Source: an uncultured Alphaproteobacteria bacterium (lineage in GTDB: Bacteria; Pseudomonadota; Alphaproteobacteria; HIMB59; GCA-002718135). Taken from it: a stretch of 64,000 bases of DNA. The stretch is taken from assembly GCA_902623255.1 (NCBI GenBank), contig CACNSY010000002.1:36408-100407 (forward strand), written 5' to 3'. Under the pieces are notes generated by a model. The model made no database searches and had not been told where the DNA came from. It worked only from the letters and a program-made list of their open reading frames with translations. The position numbers were made by a program, and so were the translations under genes. Shown here piece after piece: positions 17,450-25,510 of this stretch; the stretch's first letter is position 1, and each line of letters begins with the position of its first letter.

Positions 17450-18415
17450 ATGAAAGTTGGGATTGTTGGTGAAATTCATCCTAGTGGATATGAGATATTT
17501 GATAAAAATAATATTGAATACTTTGTCACTAATAATATTGATGAAGATCATCTAATAGAAAAATTACAAGATGTGGATGGTATTGTTGTAAGAACGGCAG
17601 AAATAAATAAAAATATACTCTCTCAAGCAAAGAACCTAAAAATTGTTGCAAGACATGGTGTTGGCTATGACAATGTAGATACCGAATATTTAAATTATAA
17701 TAAGATAGCTATGGCCATTACTGGAAAAGCAAATGCGACCAGCGTAGCTGAGCATGTAATGACAATGATGCTTTGTTTAACAAAAAATATTTTTGAATCA
17801 GATAGATTAGTGAAATTAGGTAAATTTCAAGAAAAAGGTAATCTACCCAACTTCTTTGAACTCTATAATAAAAAAATTTTAATTCTTGGTTTTGGTAGAA
17901 TAGGAAAAGCTCTAGCAAAAAGATGTAGTGGGTTTGAAATGGAAATTTATGTTTATGATCCATTTCTTTCGGATAAAGAAATAAAAAATCATAAATGTAT
18001 TCCAATTAATAAAGAAGAAGGCTTTAAGATTGCTGATTATATAAGTATCCATTTACCTTTAAATGAAGAAACTAAAAATTTGATTTCTTTTGATCAATTT
18101 GAAACCTTTAAATCTAATATGATTTTAATTAATACCGCAAGAGGCGGTATAATTAATGAAGATGCCTTATATGAAGCTTTAAAAAATAAAAAAATTTTTG
18201 GAGCTGGTGTTGATGTATTTGAAAAAGAGCCGCCAATAGAAAATCATAAACTATTTTCTTTAAGTAATACTTTGTTGACACCACATAATGCTGCTTTAAC
18301 TCTAGAATGCAGAAAAAGGATGTCTGTAGAGTCGTGTGAAAATGTTTTTGATTTTTTAACTAAAAGTAAAAATTTAAACAAAAATAATATTATAAATCTT
18401 AAGATTATAAGTTAG
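17450..18415 (+). CDS. D-2-hydroxyacid dehydrogenase, phosphoglycerate-dehydrogenase-like
   Basis: A 321-residue NAD-dependent dehydrogenase. The substrate-loop motif ARHGVGYDNVD, Rossmann motif LGFGRIGKALAKR, catalytic Arg in NTARGGIIN, Glu in FEKEPP and His in TPHNAALT are all present. It lacks the C-terminal ACT domain of many serine-pathway SerA enzymes. It is transcribed divergently from iolD across a 100-nt gap, so a catabolic role in sugar-acid metabolism is as likely as serine synthesis. It converges with a Rieske-like gene, their stop codons overlapping by 4 nt. Confidence 0.85.
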   Translation: MKVGIVGEIHPSGYEIFDKNNIEYFVTNNIDEDHLIEKLQDVDGIVVRTAEINKNILSQAKNLKIVARHGVGYDNVDTEYLNYNKIAMAITGKANATSVAEHVMTMMLCLTKNIFESDRLVKLGKFQEKGNLPNFFELYNKKILILGFGRIGKALAKRCSGFEMEIYVYDPFLSDKEIKNHKCIPINKEEGFKIADYISIHLPLNEETKNLISFDQFETFKSNMILINTARGGIINEDALYEALKNKKIFGAGVDVFEKEPPIENHKLFSLSNTLLTPHNAALTLECRKRMSVESCENVFDFLTKSKNLNKNNIINLKIIS

Positions 18416-18732
18416 ATATTTAAGTAAATGTTTCCATCCTCTTCAGAGATGTCAAAGATCTTAAGACCATCTAAATCAGGATCACTAATACAATCACCAG
18501 AAACAATACTATAAGTATTACCACAACCAACACACTCTAACTCTTCTCCTTCAATTTCAGATTCACTCAAAGGTGCTTTCTCCTCGCAATTACAGTTTCC
18601 CTGTGTACAAAAAAATCCTGGCTCTAAATGATAAACTGCGTAATTAACATCGTCATGTTCAAAACTTTCCACAGTTCCAACTTCGATATCATCAGTTTCA
18701 CCAACTAGTATTGGATCAATTTCATCATTCAT
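18412..18732 (-). CDS. Rieske-like ferredoxin with cysteines at both histidine positions
   Basis: A 106-residue acidic protein whose layout resembles small Rieske ferredoxins of the MocE/toluene-ferredoxin type. In a canonical Rieske the ligands are C-x-H and C-x-x-H. Here the corresponding places read C47-N-C49 and C67-V-G-C70, with a further Cys42 nearby, so both ligand histidines appear replaced by cysteine. The end of the domain (GNTYSIVSGDCI, GLKIFDI) still follows the Rieske pattern. It could carry a four-cysteine iron-sulfur cluster or zinc. Electron delivery to an oxygenase, perhaps the di-iron enzyme at 5.6 kb, is speculative. It stands alone with a convergent neighbour. Confidence 0.65.
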   Translation of the reverse strand: MNDEIDPILVGETDDIEVGTVESFEHDDVNYAVYHLEPGFFCTQGNCNCEEKAPLSESEIEGEELECVGCGNTYSIVSGDCISDPDLDGLKIFDISEEDGNIYLNI

Positions 18733-18792
18733 AAAAAATTTGTAAAATAAAATTGAATTAGAATAAATATTTTTTTTAAGAAAGTTGTTGAT

Positions 18793-19947
18793 TTATCTGA
18801 ATTTTAGATTTTTTCTTGTGAGTTCTTTTACATTAGAAACTCCCATTAATTTCATATCTCGTTCAATTTCATTGCGTAAATTAGATAAACTTTTTTCGAC
18901 ACCTTTTTGGCCTCCTGCTGCCAATGCATATAAATACATTCTTCCACCTGAACAGGCTTTTGCACCAAGTGACAGTGCTTTTAAAACATGAGTGCCTCTT
19001 CTTATTCCTCCTTCACAAATTACATCTATTTTATCTCCCACAGCATCAACAATTTCAGCTAGTTGATCAAATGGTGATCTTGAACCATCTAATTGTCGAC
19101 CTCCATGATTTGAAACCATTATAGCTGAAGCACCCACATCAACAGCTTTTTTTGCATCGTCTACAGACATCACACCTTTAATAGCAAATTGACGGCCCCA
19201 CTCTTTATTAATATTTTCCACATCTTTCCAACTCATAGAATTATCAAGCATTTTAGTGAAGTAATCTCCTATGGTTGTCATTACTGTTGTGCCCTCATTA
19301 ATGTGATCCTTTAGATTACTTAATTCCCATTTTGGTTTTGTAAAATAATCTACTGCCCACTTTGGATGAAGCATAAAACTTAAAACACTATTGAGTTTTA
19401 ATTTCATTGGAATTGTAAAACCCGTATATAAATCTCGTTCACGGTTTCCTCCAACAGCAGTATCTACAGTCACAGCCATTGCCTCAAAATTTGATTCCTT
19501 ACATCTTTCTATAAGAGCTTTATTCAGGCCTTTGTCTTTGTGAACATAAAGTTGAAATAATTTAGGTGTTTTGACTAAATTTGATATTTCTTCAATACTG
19601 GCAGTCCCTAAAGAAGAAATTCCAAACATTGTTCCAAATTTTTCTGCAGCTTTTGCAACTCCAATTTCACCTTCATGATGAAACAATCTTTGAAGAGCAG
19701 TTGGTGCACAATACAAAGGCATATCTAACTTTTGTCCCATTACAGTAGTTGACATATCTACTTTATCAACACCGCTTAATACATTTGGAATCAAATCACA
19801 CTGCTCGTAGGCATCTGTATTTCTTTTATAAGTTATTTCGTCATCAGCTGCGCCATCGATGTAATGGAATATTGGGCTAGGTAGTCTTTTTTTTGCTAAG
19901 TTTCTAAAGTCTTTAACGTTATGACAGTTATTAATATTGCCAAACAT
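18793..19947 (-). CDS. lldD: FMN-dependent L-lactate dehydrogenase / alpha-hydroxyacid dehydrogenase
   Basis: A 384-residue flavoenzyme of the LldD/glycolate-oxidase family, oxidising an L-2-hydroxyacid (probably L-lactate to pyruvate) and passing electrons to the respiratory chain. Visible signatures are YIDGAADDEITY near the N-terminus, GTMFGISSLGTASIEE, and the catalytic SNHGGRQLDGSRSP with its base histidine, followed by CEGGIRRGTHVLKALSLGA. Its ATG overlaps the upstream FAH-family stop as TAATG, giving tight coupling with SDR and FAH genes. Those would generate lactate and pyruvate from a deoxy-sugar acid, making lactate a sensible substrate. Confidence 0.85.
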   Translation of the reverse strand: MFGNINNCHNVKDFRNLAKKRLPSPIFHYIDGAADDEITYKRNTDAYEQCDLIPNVLSGVDKVDMSTTVMGQKLDMPLYCAPTALQRLFHHEGEIGVAKAAEKFGTMFGISSLGTASIEEISNLVKTPKLFQLYVHKDKGLNKALIERCKESNFEAMAVTVDTAVGGNRERDLYTGFTIPMKLKLNSVLSFMLHPKWAVDYFTKPKWELSNLKDHINEGTTVMTTIGDYFTKMLDNSMSWKDVENINKEWGRQFAIKGVMSVDDAKKAVDVGASAIMVSNHGGRQLDGSRSPFDQLAEIVDAVGDKIDVICEGGIRRGTHVLKALSLGAKACSGGRMYLYALAAGGQKGVEKSLSNLRNEIERDMKLMGVSNVKELTRKNLKFR

Positions 19948-20795
19948 TACGCCTGAATAGTTTTTTGAGTTTGCTCTCCTAGACCTTCAATGCCTAGTTT
20001 CATTACATCACCTGCTTTTAAAAACACTTGTGGTTTCATTCCCATTCCAACTCCGGGAGGTGTGCCTGTGGAGATGATATCTCCAGGTTGTAATGACATA
20101 AATTGACTTAAATAACTTATTAAGAAGTTTACTCCGTAAACCATTGTACTTGTTGAGCCATCTTGCATTCTTTTACCATTTACATCGAGCCACATTTTTA
20201 AGTTTTGAGGATCTGGTATTTCGTCGGTAGTTACTAAATAAGGACCAATTGGACCAAAGGTGTCACAAGACTTTCCTTTAACCCATTGACCAGAATGTTC
20301 TATTTGAAATTCTCTTTCACTTAAATCATTGATAACACAGTATCCTGCAATATGAGATTGTGATTCGCTCTCAGAAATATATTTTGCTTCTTTTCCAATA
20401 ATTACTCCAAGCTCAACCTCCCAATCAGATTTTACTGATTTTTTTGGAATCTCTACATTATCATTTGGTCCAATAACGGCACTTGTTGCTTTTGCAAAAA
20501 TGATTGGCTCAGGAGGAACTTTCTGACCTGTTTCTTCAGCGTGATCAGAGTAATTAAGACCGATGCAGATAAATTTTCCAATGCTTTCTTTACAAACACA
20601 AGGTGCATATCCATCACTGTTTTCAACTACAGGTAAAGATGTAGGATTAATTTTTTTCACTTCATTCAATTTGCTAATAGTTAAATTTTTATTATCCCAA
20701 TCCTTAACTAGAGATGATACATCTCGAATATTTCCTTCTTGATCAAGTATTCCTGGTTTAACTTCATTTCCAATTCTGTATCTTAAAGTTTTCAT
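19947..20795 (-). CDS. FAH-family hydrolase, probable 2,4-diketo-3-deoxy-L-fuconate/rhamnonate hydrolase
   Basis: A 282-residue fumarylacetoacetate-hydrolase-fold protein. Family motifs include GKFICIGLNYSDHAEETG, the metal-ligand region DWEVELGVIIG, and STGTPPGVGMG. I chose the ATG at 20795, which overlaps the SDR stop as TAATG. FAH enzymes beside this type of SDR cleave 2,4-diketo-3-deoxy acids from L-fucose or L-rhamnose to pyruvate and L-lactate (known for Xanthomonas and yeast/bacterial L-rhamnose pathways). The downstream lldD fits that assignment. The sugar acid itself cannot be settled from sequence, and other FAH activities remain possible. Confidence 0.8.
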   Translation of the reverse strand: MKTLRYRIGNEVKPGILDQEGNIRDVSSLVKDWDNKNLTISKLNEVKKINPTSLPVVENSDGYAPCVCKESIGKFICIGLNYSDHAEETGQKVPPEPIIFAKATSAVIGPNDNVEIPKKSVKSDWEVELGVIIGKEAKYISESESQSHIAGYCVINDLSEREFQIEHSGQWVKGKSCDTFGPIGPYLVTTDEIPDPQNLKMWLDVNGKRMQDGSTSTMVYGVNFLISYLSQFMSLQPGDIISTGTPPGVGMGMKPQVFLKAGDVMKLGIEGLGEQTQKTIQA

Positions 20796-21532
20796 TATAA
20801 AGTCCACCCTCCATCAATTAAGTTTAATGTTCCTGTAACAAAGTCTGATTCATCGCTTGCTAAATAAGTTGCAAGAGATGCTATTTCTTCTGGTTGTGCT
20901 AATCTTCCCATTGCCTGTCTTGCTATAAAGTCTGATCTTGCTTTAATAGGATCATCGGCCATATTAACTCTACCCTCCCAAGAAGGTGTTTCAACAGTTC
21001 CTGGTAAAATAGCATTACAGCGAATTCCATCTTTAATGTGATCAATAGCTATAGCTTTTACAAAACCATTTAATGCTGCTTTTGTAGTTCCATAAATAAA
21101 CCTATTAGGAACACCTTTAACATTAGATGCAGCAGAAGAAACAATAACTATATTACCTTTCTTTTCTTTCAACATTTTTGGCAAAAGATTATAGGTCATT
21201 AAATATGCAGAAAATATATTAACATTGATTGATCGTGAAAACTCATCTTCATCACAATCAAGAATTGTTCCGTGATGAACAAAACCTACTGCGTGAAATA
21301 AAACATCAATCTTGTCTACAGAAGAACAAAAGGTCTCTACATCTTTTTTGTTTGTTGAATCCAATTTCATAGTTTGGATACTCGCATTCTCATTTTTTAA
21401 ATCATTTAGTTTATCTTCATTAATATCAGTTGCTAAAACTTTAGCCCCTTCATTTGCAAATTTAAGGGCGGTTGCTCTTCCGATACCTTGTGCAGCTGCA
21501 GTGACTATAATAGTTTTTTTATCTAATCTCAT
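20795..21532 (-). CDS. SDR dehydrogenase, probable 2-keto-3-deoxy-L-fuconate dehydrogenase
   Basis: A 245-residue short-chain dehydrogenase close in pattern to the BDH2/DHRS6 group, to which the Xanthomonas 2-keto-3-deoxy-L-fuconate dehydrogenase belongs. The cofactor motif is TAAAQGIG (11-18), Asp36 suggests NAD, and the catalytic residues are Ser133, Tyr147 and Lys151. The stretch GFVHHGTILDCDE is characteristic of the group. It is the first gene of the SDR-FAH-lldD operon. The inferred reaction oxidises 2-keto-3-deoxy-L-fuconate (or rhamnonate) to the 2,4-diketo acid. Upstream enzymes (dehydrogenase, lactonase, dehydratase) are not in the window. Confidence 0.82.
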   Translation of the reverse strand: MRLDKKTIIVTAAAQGIGRATALKFANEGAKVLATDINEDKLNDLKNENASIQTMKLDSTNKKDVETFCSSVDKIDVLFHAVGFVHHGTILDCDEDEFSRSINVNIFSAYLMTYNLLPKMLKEKKGNIVIVSSAASNVKGVPNRFIYGTTKAALNGFVKAIAIDHIKDGIRCNAILPGTVETPSWEGRVNMADDPIKARSDFIARQAMGRLAQPEEIASLATYLASDESDFVTGTLNLIDGGWTL

Positions 21533-21576
21533 ATGTCAGAATGATATGTATTTTTTTAGCATTAACAGACTTTGTT

Positions 21577-21606
21577 TTGAATTCAATAAATAAAGAAGCC
21601 TATAAT
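21577..21606 (+). promoter_or_regulatory. Putative promoter for galE-galT
   Basis: TTGAAT and a perfect TATAAT are separated by 18 nt, about 60 nt before the galE ATG. Identified by eye. Confidence 0.55.
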
Positions 21607-21668
21607 ATTAGTCATTTATAAAATATATCAATTTTAAATTAATAAATAATAATTTATTAGATACTAAT

Positions 21669-22652
21669 ATGAATTTTCTTTTAACTGGAGGCGCAGGATA
21701 TATCGGAAGTCATGCAGCTCTTTCTCTTCTAGATGCTGGTCATAGTGTTCATATTATTGATGATTTATCTACTGGAAACGAAAGTCTTATTCCTAAAAGT
21801 GCATTATTTACAAAATGTAATATTAATAATGAAGAAGTAATTTCGAAGCTTATACAATTAAACAACTTTGATGTTTTAATGCATTTTGCTGGTTTTATTC
21901 AAGTTGAGGAATCAGTGAAATATCCTCAAAAATATTTCGACAATAATACTGAAAATGCAACTAAACTATTTGAAACTTGTAAAAGTAATGGATTAAATAA
22001 AATAGTGTTTTCTTCAACAGCTGCTGCATACGGAGCAGTAAATGAAAATAAATTAATAGATGAAAATACAAATTTAAATCCTCAAAATCCATATGCTGAA
22101 TCTAAAATAAAAACAGAAAATTTTTTATTTGAAAATAAGAATGACTACAAATTTATAATATTACGATACTTCAACGTTGCTGGTGCAGATAAAAAATTAA
22201 GAGCAGGACAAATATCTAAAAGATCTACACATTTAATTAAAATTTTATCTGAAGTTGTTGTAGGTAAAAGAGATCATATTGAAATATACGGAAATGATTA
22301 TGATACGCCTGATGGAACAGCTATTAGAGATTATATACATGTCTCCGATCTTGCTGATATCCATCTAGAAGTAGCAAAATATTTAATAGAAAATTCAGAA
22401 TCTAATTTATTTAATTGTGGCTATGGAAATGGTTTTAGTGTTTTGGATGTTATAAATACTGCAAATAAAATCACACAAAATAAAATTAATTATAAATTTA
22501 CAAAAAGAAGAGATGGAGATGTTGAAAAATTAATTGCAGAAACTTCAAAAATATTAAAACATATTAATTGGAAACCTAAATATAATGATCTAAGCGAAAT
22601 TATTAATTCATCAATTAAGTGGGAAGAAAAAATTAATGGATCAAATACATAA
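21669..22652 (+). CDS. galE: UDP-glucose 4-epimerase
   Basis: A 327-residue extended SDR that interconverts UDP-galactose and UDP-glucose. The NAD motif TGGAGYIGSH is at the N-terminus. The catalytic Ser lies in FSSTAAAYG and the Tyr-Lys pair in NPYAESK. YFNVAGAD and DGTAIRDYIHVSDLADIH are typical GalE stretches. It overlaps galT by 17 nt, so the two are translated together. galK is not in the window, so complete galactose use through the Leloir route cannot be confirmed here; cell-envelope sugar supply is another role. Confidence 0.93.
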   Translation: MNFLLTGGAGYIGSHAALSLLDAGHSVHIIDDLSTGNESLIPKSALFTKCNINNEEVISKLIQLNNFDVLMHFAGFIQVEESVKYPQKYFDNNTENATKLFETCKSNGLNKIVFSSTAAAYGAVNENKLIDENTNLNPQNPYAESKIKTENFLFENKNDYKFIILRYFNVAGADKKLRAGQISKRSTHLIKILSEVVVGKRDHIEIYGNDYDTPDGTAIRDYIHVSDLADIHLEVAKYLIENSESNLFNCGYGNGFSVLDVINTANKITQNKINYKFTKRRDGDVEKLIAETSKILKHINWKPKYNDLSEIINSSIKWEEKINGSNT

Positions 22653-23685
22653 AAGAATTTTTATCAGAAATGATAACAAGGAACTTTATCTTTATGGATA
22701 TAAAGAACATATAGATTCCCCTAGCCAACAACTTGAGGTATCAGAAATTCCAAAACCTCATATGAGATGGAACCCATCAAGGGAAGAATGGGTTACCTAT
22801 TCTGCGGGAAGAAAAAATAGAACATCATTTCCACCAAAAGAATATTGTCCACTATGCCCAGGAGCAAATTTAAATTATCCAACAGAAATACCATTTTCAA
22901 ACTTCGAAGTTGCAGTCTTTCCAAATCGTTGGGCAAGTTTTAATCATAAAGGTGAAAATATATTTTTAGAAAATATTTTGAGTAAACCCTCAAAAGGGGA
23001 ATGTGAAGTAGTTGTCTATTCATCTAAACATCTTGATACAATTTCTGAAATGCCTCTAGAAAGAATACAATTGTTAACTAAAGTTTGGATAGATAGGTAT
23101 ATGGAGTTACAAAAAAAACCAGATGTGAAATATGTTCTACCTTTTGAAAACAGAGGTGAAGAATGTGGGGTTACTCTACATCATCCTCATGGTCAAATAT
23201 ATGCATACCCTTTTATTCCTCCTGCAATAGAAAAAGAAATAAGATCATTTAAAAAAGAAAATTTTTTATTTAATATTATGAGTCAACTAGAAGAAAAATA
23301 TTATGTGTATCAAAATAAAAATTTTATTGCAGCTGTACCACCTTTTGCTAGATATGCTTATGAAGTATGGATAATACCTAGAAATCGAATTGAAGGTCCT
23401 TGGAAATTTAATGATGAGCAAATTGAAGATTTTTCTAAATGTATTCAGCAAGTCGTTAAAGGATATGATAATTTTCTTAATAAAAGATGTCCTTATATAA
23501 TGGGTTTACACGCATCTCCTGAATTAAATGATAATGACTTTCATTTTCATGTAGAATTTTATCCACCTTTACGACACGGGGATAAACCAAAAATTTTAGC
23601 AGGATCAGAGTCAATGGCTGGTGTATTTATAATGGATGTATTGCCTGAAGATTCTGCTAAAGTGTTAAGAAAATTTATGTCATGA
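22636..23685 (+). CDS. galT: Galactose-1-phosphate uridylyltransferase
   Basis: A 349-residue HIT-superfamily enzyme exchanging UMP between UDP-glucose and galactose-1-phosphate. The active-site motif H-P-H-G-Q is at residues 183-187, and Cys71/Cys74 fit the zinc site. A second conserved block (FHFHVEFYPPLR) is near the C-terminus. Length matches the bacterial family. It sits between galE (17-nt overlap) and a sufE-like gene (4-nt ATGA overlap). Confidence 0.93.
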   Translation: MDQIHKRIFIRNDNKELYLYGYKEHIDSPSQQLEVSEIPKPHMRWNPSREEWVTYSAGRKNRTSFPPKEYCPLCPGANLNYPTEIPFSNFEVAVFPNRWASFNHKGENIFLENILSKPSKGECEVVVYSSKHLDTISEMPLERIQLLTKVWIDRYMELQKKPDVKYVLPFENRGEECGVTLHHPHGQIYAYPFIPPAIEKEIRSFKKENFLFNIMSQLEEKYYVYQNKNFIAAVPPFARYAYEVWIIPRNRIEGPWKFNDEQIEDFSKCIQQVVKGYDNFLNKRCPYIMGLHASPELNDNDFHFHVEFYPPLRHGDKPKILAGSESMAGVFIMDVLPEDSAKVLRKFMS

Positions 23686-24101
23686 AAACAATAGAAGAAA
23701 AAATAAATTATTACAAAGACAGCCTAGATTTGTTCGATGATGGAATGGATAAATATAAATTTTTAATTGACCAAGCAAAAAAAGCAAAAAAATTTCCGGA
23801 AGAATATAGAGATGAGACTTTTAAAGTCTCTGGATGTCAAGCGCAGGTATGGCTTGTTCCTAAATTAAATGAAAATATTCTTTCTTTTTATTATGACTCT
23901 GATGCTTTTATATCAAAAGGAATGGTAACCATTTTATGTGATATTTATGGTGATAGAAATCCTGTTGAGATTAAAAATTCTGATTTTAATATGCTAAATA
24001 TTCTTGAATTGGATACACTCTTAACACCGGGAAGAAGAAATGGTGTCTATTCAATGCTAGAAAAAATAAAAGAGTACGCAAAATCATACTCAAATAATTA
24101 G
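23682..24101 (+). CDS. sufE: SufE-like cysteine desulfuration protein
   Basis: A 139-residue SufE-family protein that accepts persulfide sulfur from a SufS-type cysteine desulfurase for iron-sulfur cluster assembly. The acceptor cysteine is Cys52 within the family motif SGCQAQVW. The C-terminal LTPGRRNGV segment is also typical. It overlaps galT by 4 nt, an unrelated function, so this is probably an operon of convenience in a compact genome. No suf genes are nearby. Confidence 0.9.
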   Translation: MKTIEEKINYYKDSLDLFDDGMDKYKFLIDQAKKAKKFPEEYRDETFKVSGCQAQVWLVPKLNENILSFYYDSDAFISKGMVTILCDIYGDRNPVEIKNSDFNMLNILELDTLLTPGRRNGVYSMLEKIKEYAKSYSNN

Positions 24102-24102
24102 A

Positions 24103-24714
24103 ATGTTTTACGAACCTAAAAATGGTCATCCATTTAAAATAGATCCATATAAAGCCTTAGTTTTTCCTAGACCTATCGGTTGGATTTCTTCATTAAGTAA
24201 AAGGGGAATTCCGAACTTAGCTCCCTATTCTTACTTCAATGCTGTAGCAGATGAACCTCCGCAAGTAATGTTTTGTTCAAATGGAGATTCTGCCTATGGT
24301 GGCTTCAAGGATTCACTTACAAATATACTTTCAACAAAAGAGTTTGTTGTTAATTTTGCAACTGCAAATACAAGAGATGCAATGAATATAAGTTCGTCAA
24401 ACTATGAGCCTAATGAAGATGAATTTGTTGCTGCAAAGTTAAAAAAGAGAAAATCTAAACTTGTTAAACCCCCATCAGTAGATGATAGTCCAGTTAATTT
24501 AGAGTGTAAGTTACTTAAAACATTAAAACTTAAAACAAATACTAAAAAAATTTCTACCATGGTTATTGGGGAGATTATTGGAATATATATTAACAATAAA
24601 TTTATAAAAAATGGAAGAATAGATAGTGTATCAATGCGTTATATTTCACGTATGGGCTATTCTGAATATTCAACAATTTCTTCTAAGTTTAATTTAAAGC
24701 GTCCAAAAAAATAA
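24103..24714 (+). CDS. Flavin reductase family protein (FMN-binding split barrel)
   Basis: A 203-residue protein of the flavin-reductase-like group. The N-terminus (KALVFPRPIGWISSLSKRG) and NLAPYSYFNAVADEPPQVMF match the FMN-binding split-barrel pattern with the usual PRPI motif. It could reduce flavin for a two-component oxygenase or reduce a small molecule directly. It starts 1 nt after the sufE stop and precedes a DUF849 gene. An FAD monooxygenase gene lies convergently nearby, but that enzyme type normally uses its own NAD(P)H, so partnership is uncertain. Confidence 0.8.
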   Translation: MFYEPKNGHPFKIDPYKALVFPRPIGWISSLSKRGIPNLAPYSYFNAVADEPPQVMFCSNGDSAYGGFKDSLTNILSTKEFVVNFATANTRDAMNISSSNYEPNEDEFVAAKLKKRKSKLVKPPSVDDSPVNLECKLLKTLKLKTNTKKISTMVIGEIIGIYINNKFIKNGRIDSVSMRYISRMGYSEYSTISSKFNLKRPKK

Positions 24715-24730
24715 TTGAAGATTAAATAAT

Positions 24731-25510
24731 ATGAACTTTTATAAACCTTTCAATCTTCCAAAATTAATGGTCGCACCAAACGGTTCAAAAAGAATGAAAA
24801 TAGATCATGAAAGTATTCCAATAACAATTGGCGAAATTTGTAGCACAGCTAAAGCTTGTTATAATTCAGGTGCTGAAGCACTACATTTTCACGTTAGAAA
24901 TAATGATGGTTTGCATGTTTTGGATTCTGGACTTTATAAAGAAGCTTTAGCAGAGCTTAATTTGATTGTTCCAAAAATGCATTTACAAATTACAACTGAG
25001 GCAATTGGAATTTACTCTCCAGAACATATGCGAAATTTAATTTACAATGTTGATGCCCCGGGAATTTCAATAGGAATTAAAGAAATGATTCCTTCTGGGA
25101 ATCCTACAGATGAAGATATTAAAGTTTATAAATATTTAGTTGAAAAAAATACAAAAATTCAACATATTTGTTACTTCCCTGAAGAACTAGAAATACTTTC
25201 AAAATTAATAGAAGTAGCAGAACTTCCAAATGAAAATACATGGTGTATGTTTGCAATTGGTCATTACACAGGACGTAAAAGTGATCCAAACCTAATACCT
25301 ATGTTTTTAGATTCTAAGAAAAAAAATCAGATAAATGGTGATTGGGCTATTTGTGCTTTTAGTATTGAAGAAAAAGAATGTATTAAAAAAGCAATTAGCC
25401 TAAATGGTAACATAAGAGTAGGTTTTGAAAACTCTATTCATATGTTTGATGGTAGCATAGCTCTTAATAATGAATCAAAAGTAAAAGAAGTATTCGAATA
25501 TATTAATTAA
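24731..25510 (+). CDS. Beta-keto acid cleavage enzyme family (BKACE, DUF849)
   Basis: A 259-residue TIM-barrel protein of the DUF849/BKACE family, which condenses a beta-keto acid with acetyl-CoA to give acetoacetate and a new CoA ester. The zinc ligands are His52 and His54 (LHFHVR), and the late glutamate of RVGFEN is in place. It is shorter than many members (usually 270-310). The specific keto acid cannot be predicted. It converges with the monooxygenase gene, overlapping by 8 nt. Confidence 0.8.
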   Translation: MNFYKPFNLPKLMVAPNGSKRMKIDHESIPITIGEICSTAKACYNSGAEALHFHVRNNDGLHVLDSGLYKEALAELNLIVPKMHLQITTEAIGIYSPEHMRNLIYNVDAPGISIGIKEMIPSGNPTDEDIKVYKYLVEKNTKIQHICYFPEELEILSKLIEVAELPNENTWCMFAIGHYTGRKSDPNLIPMFLDSKKKNQINGDWAICAFSIEEKECIKKAISLNGNIRVGFENSIHMFDGSIALNNESKVKEVFEYIN

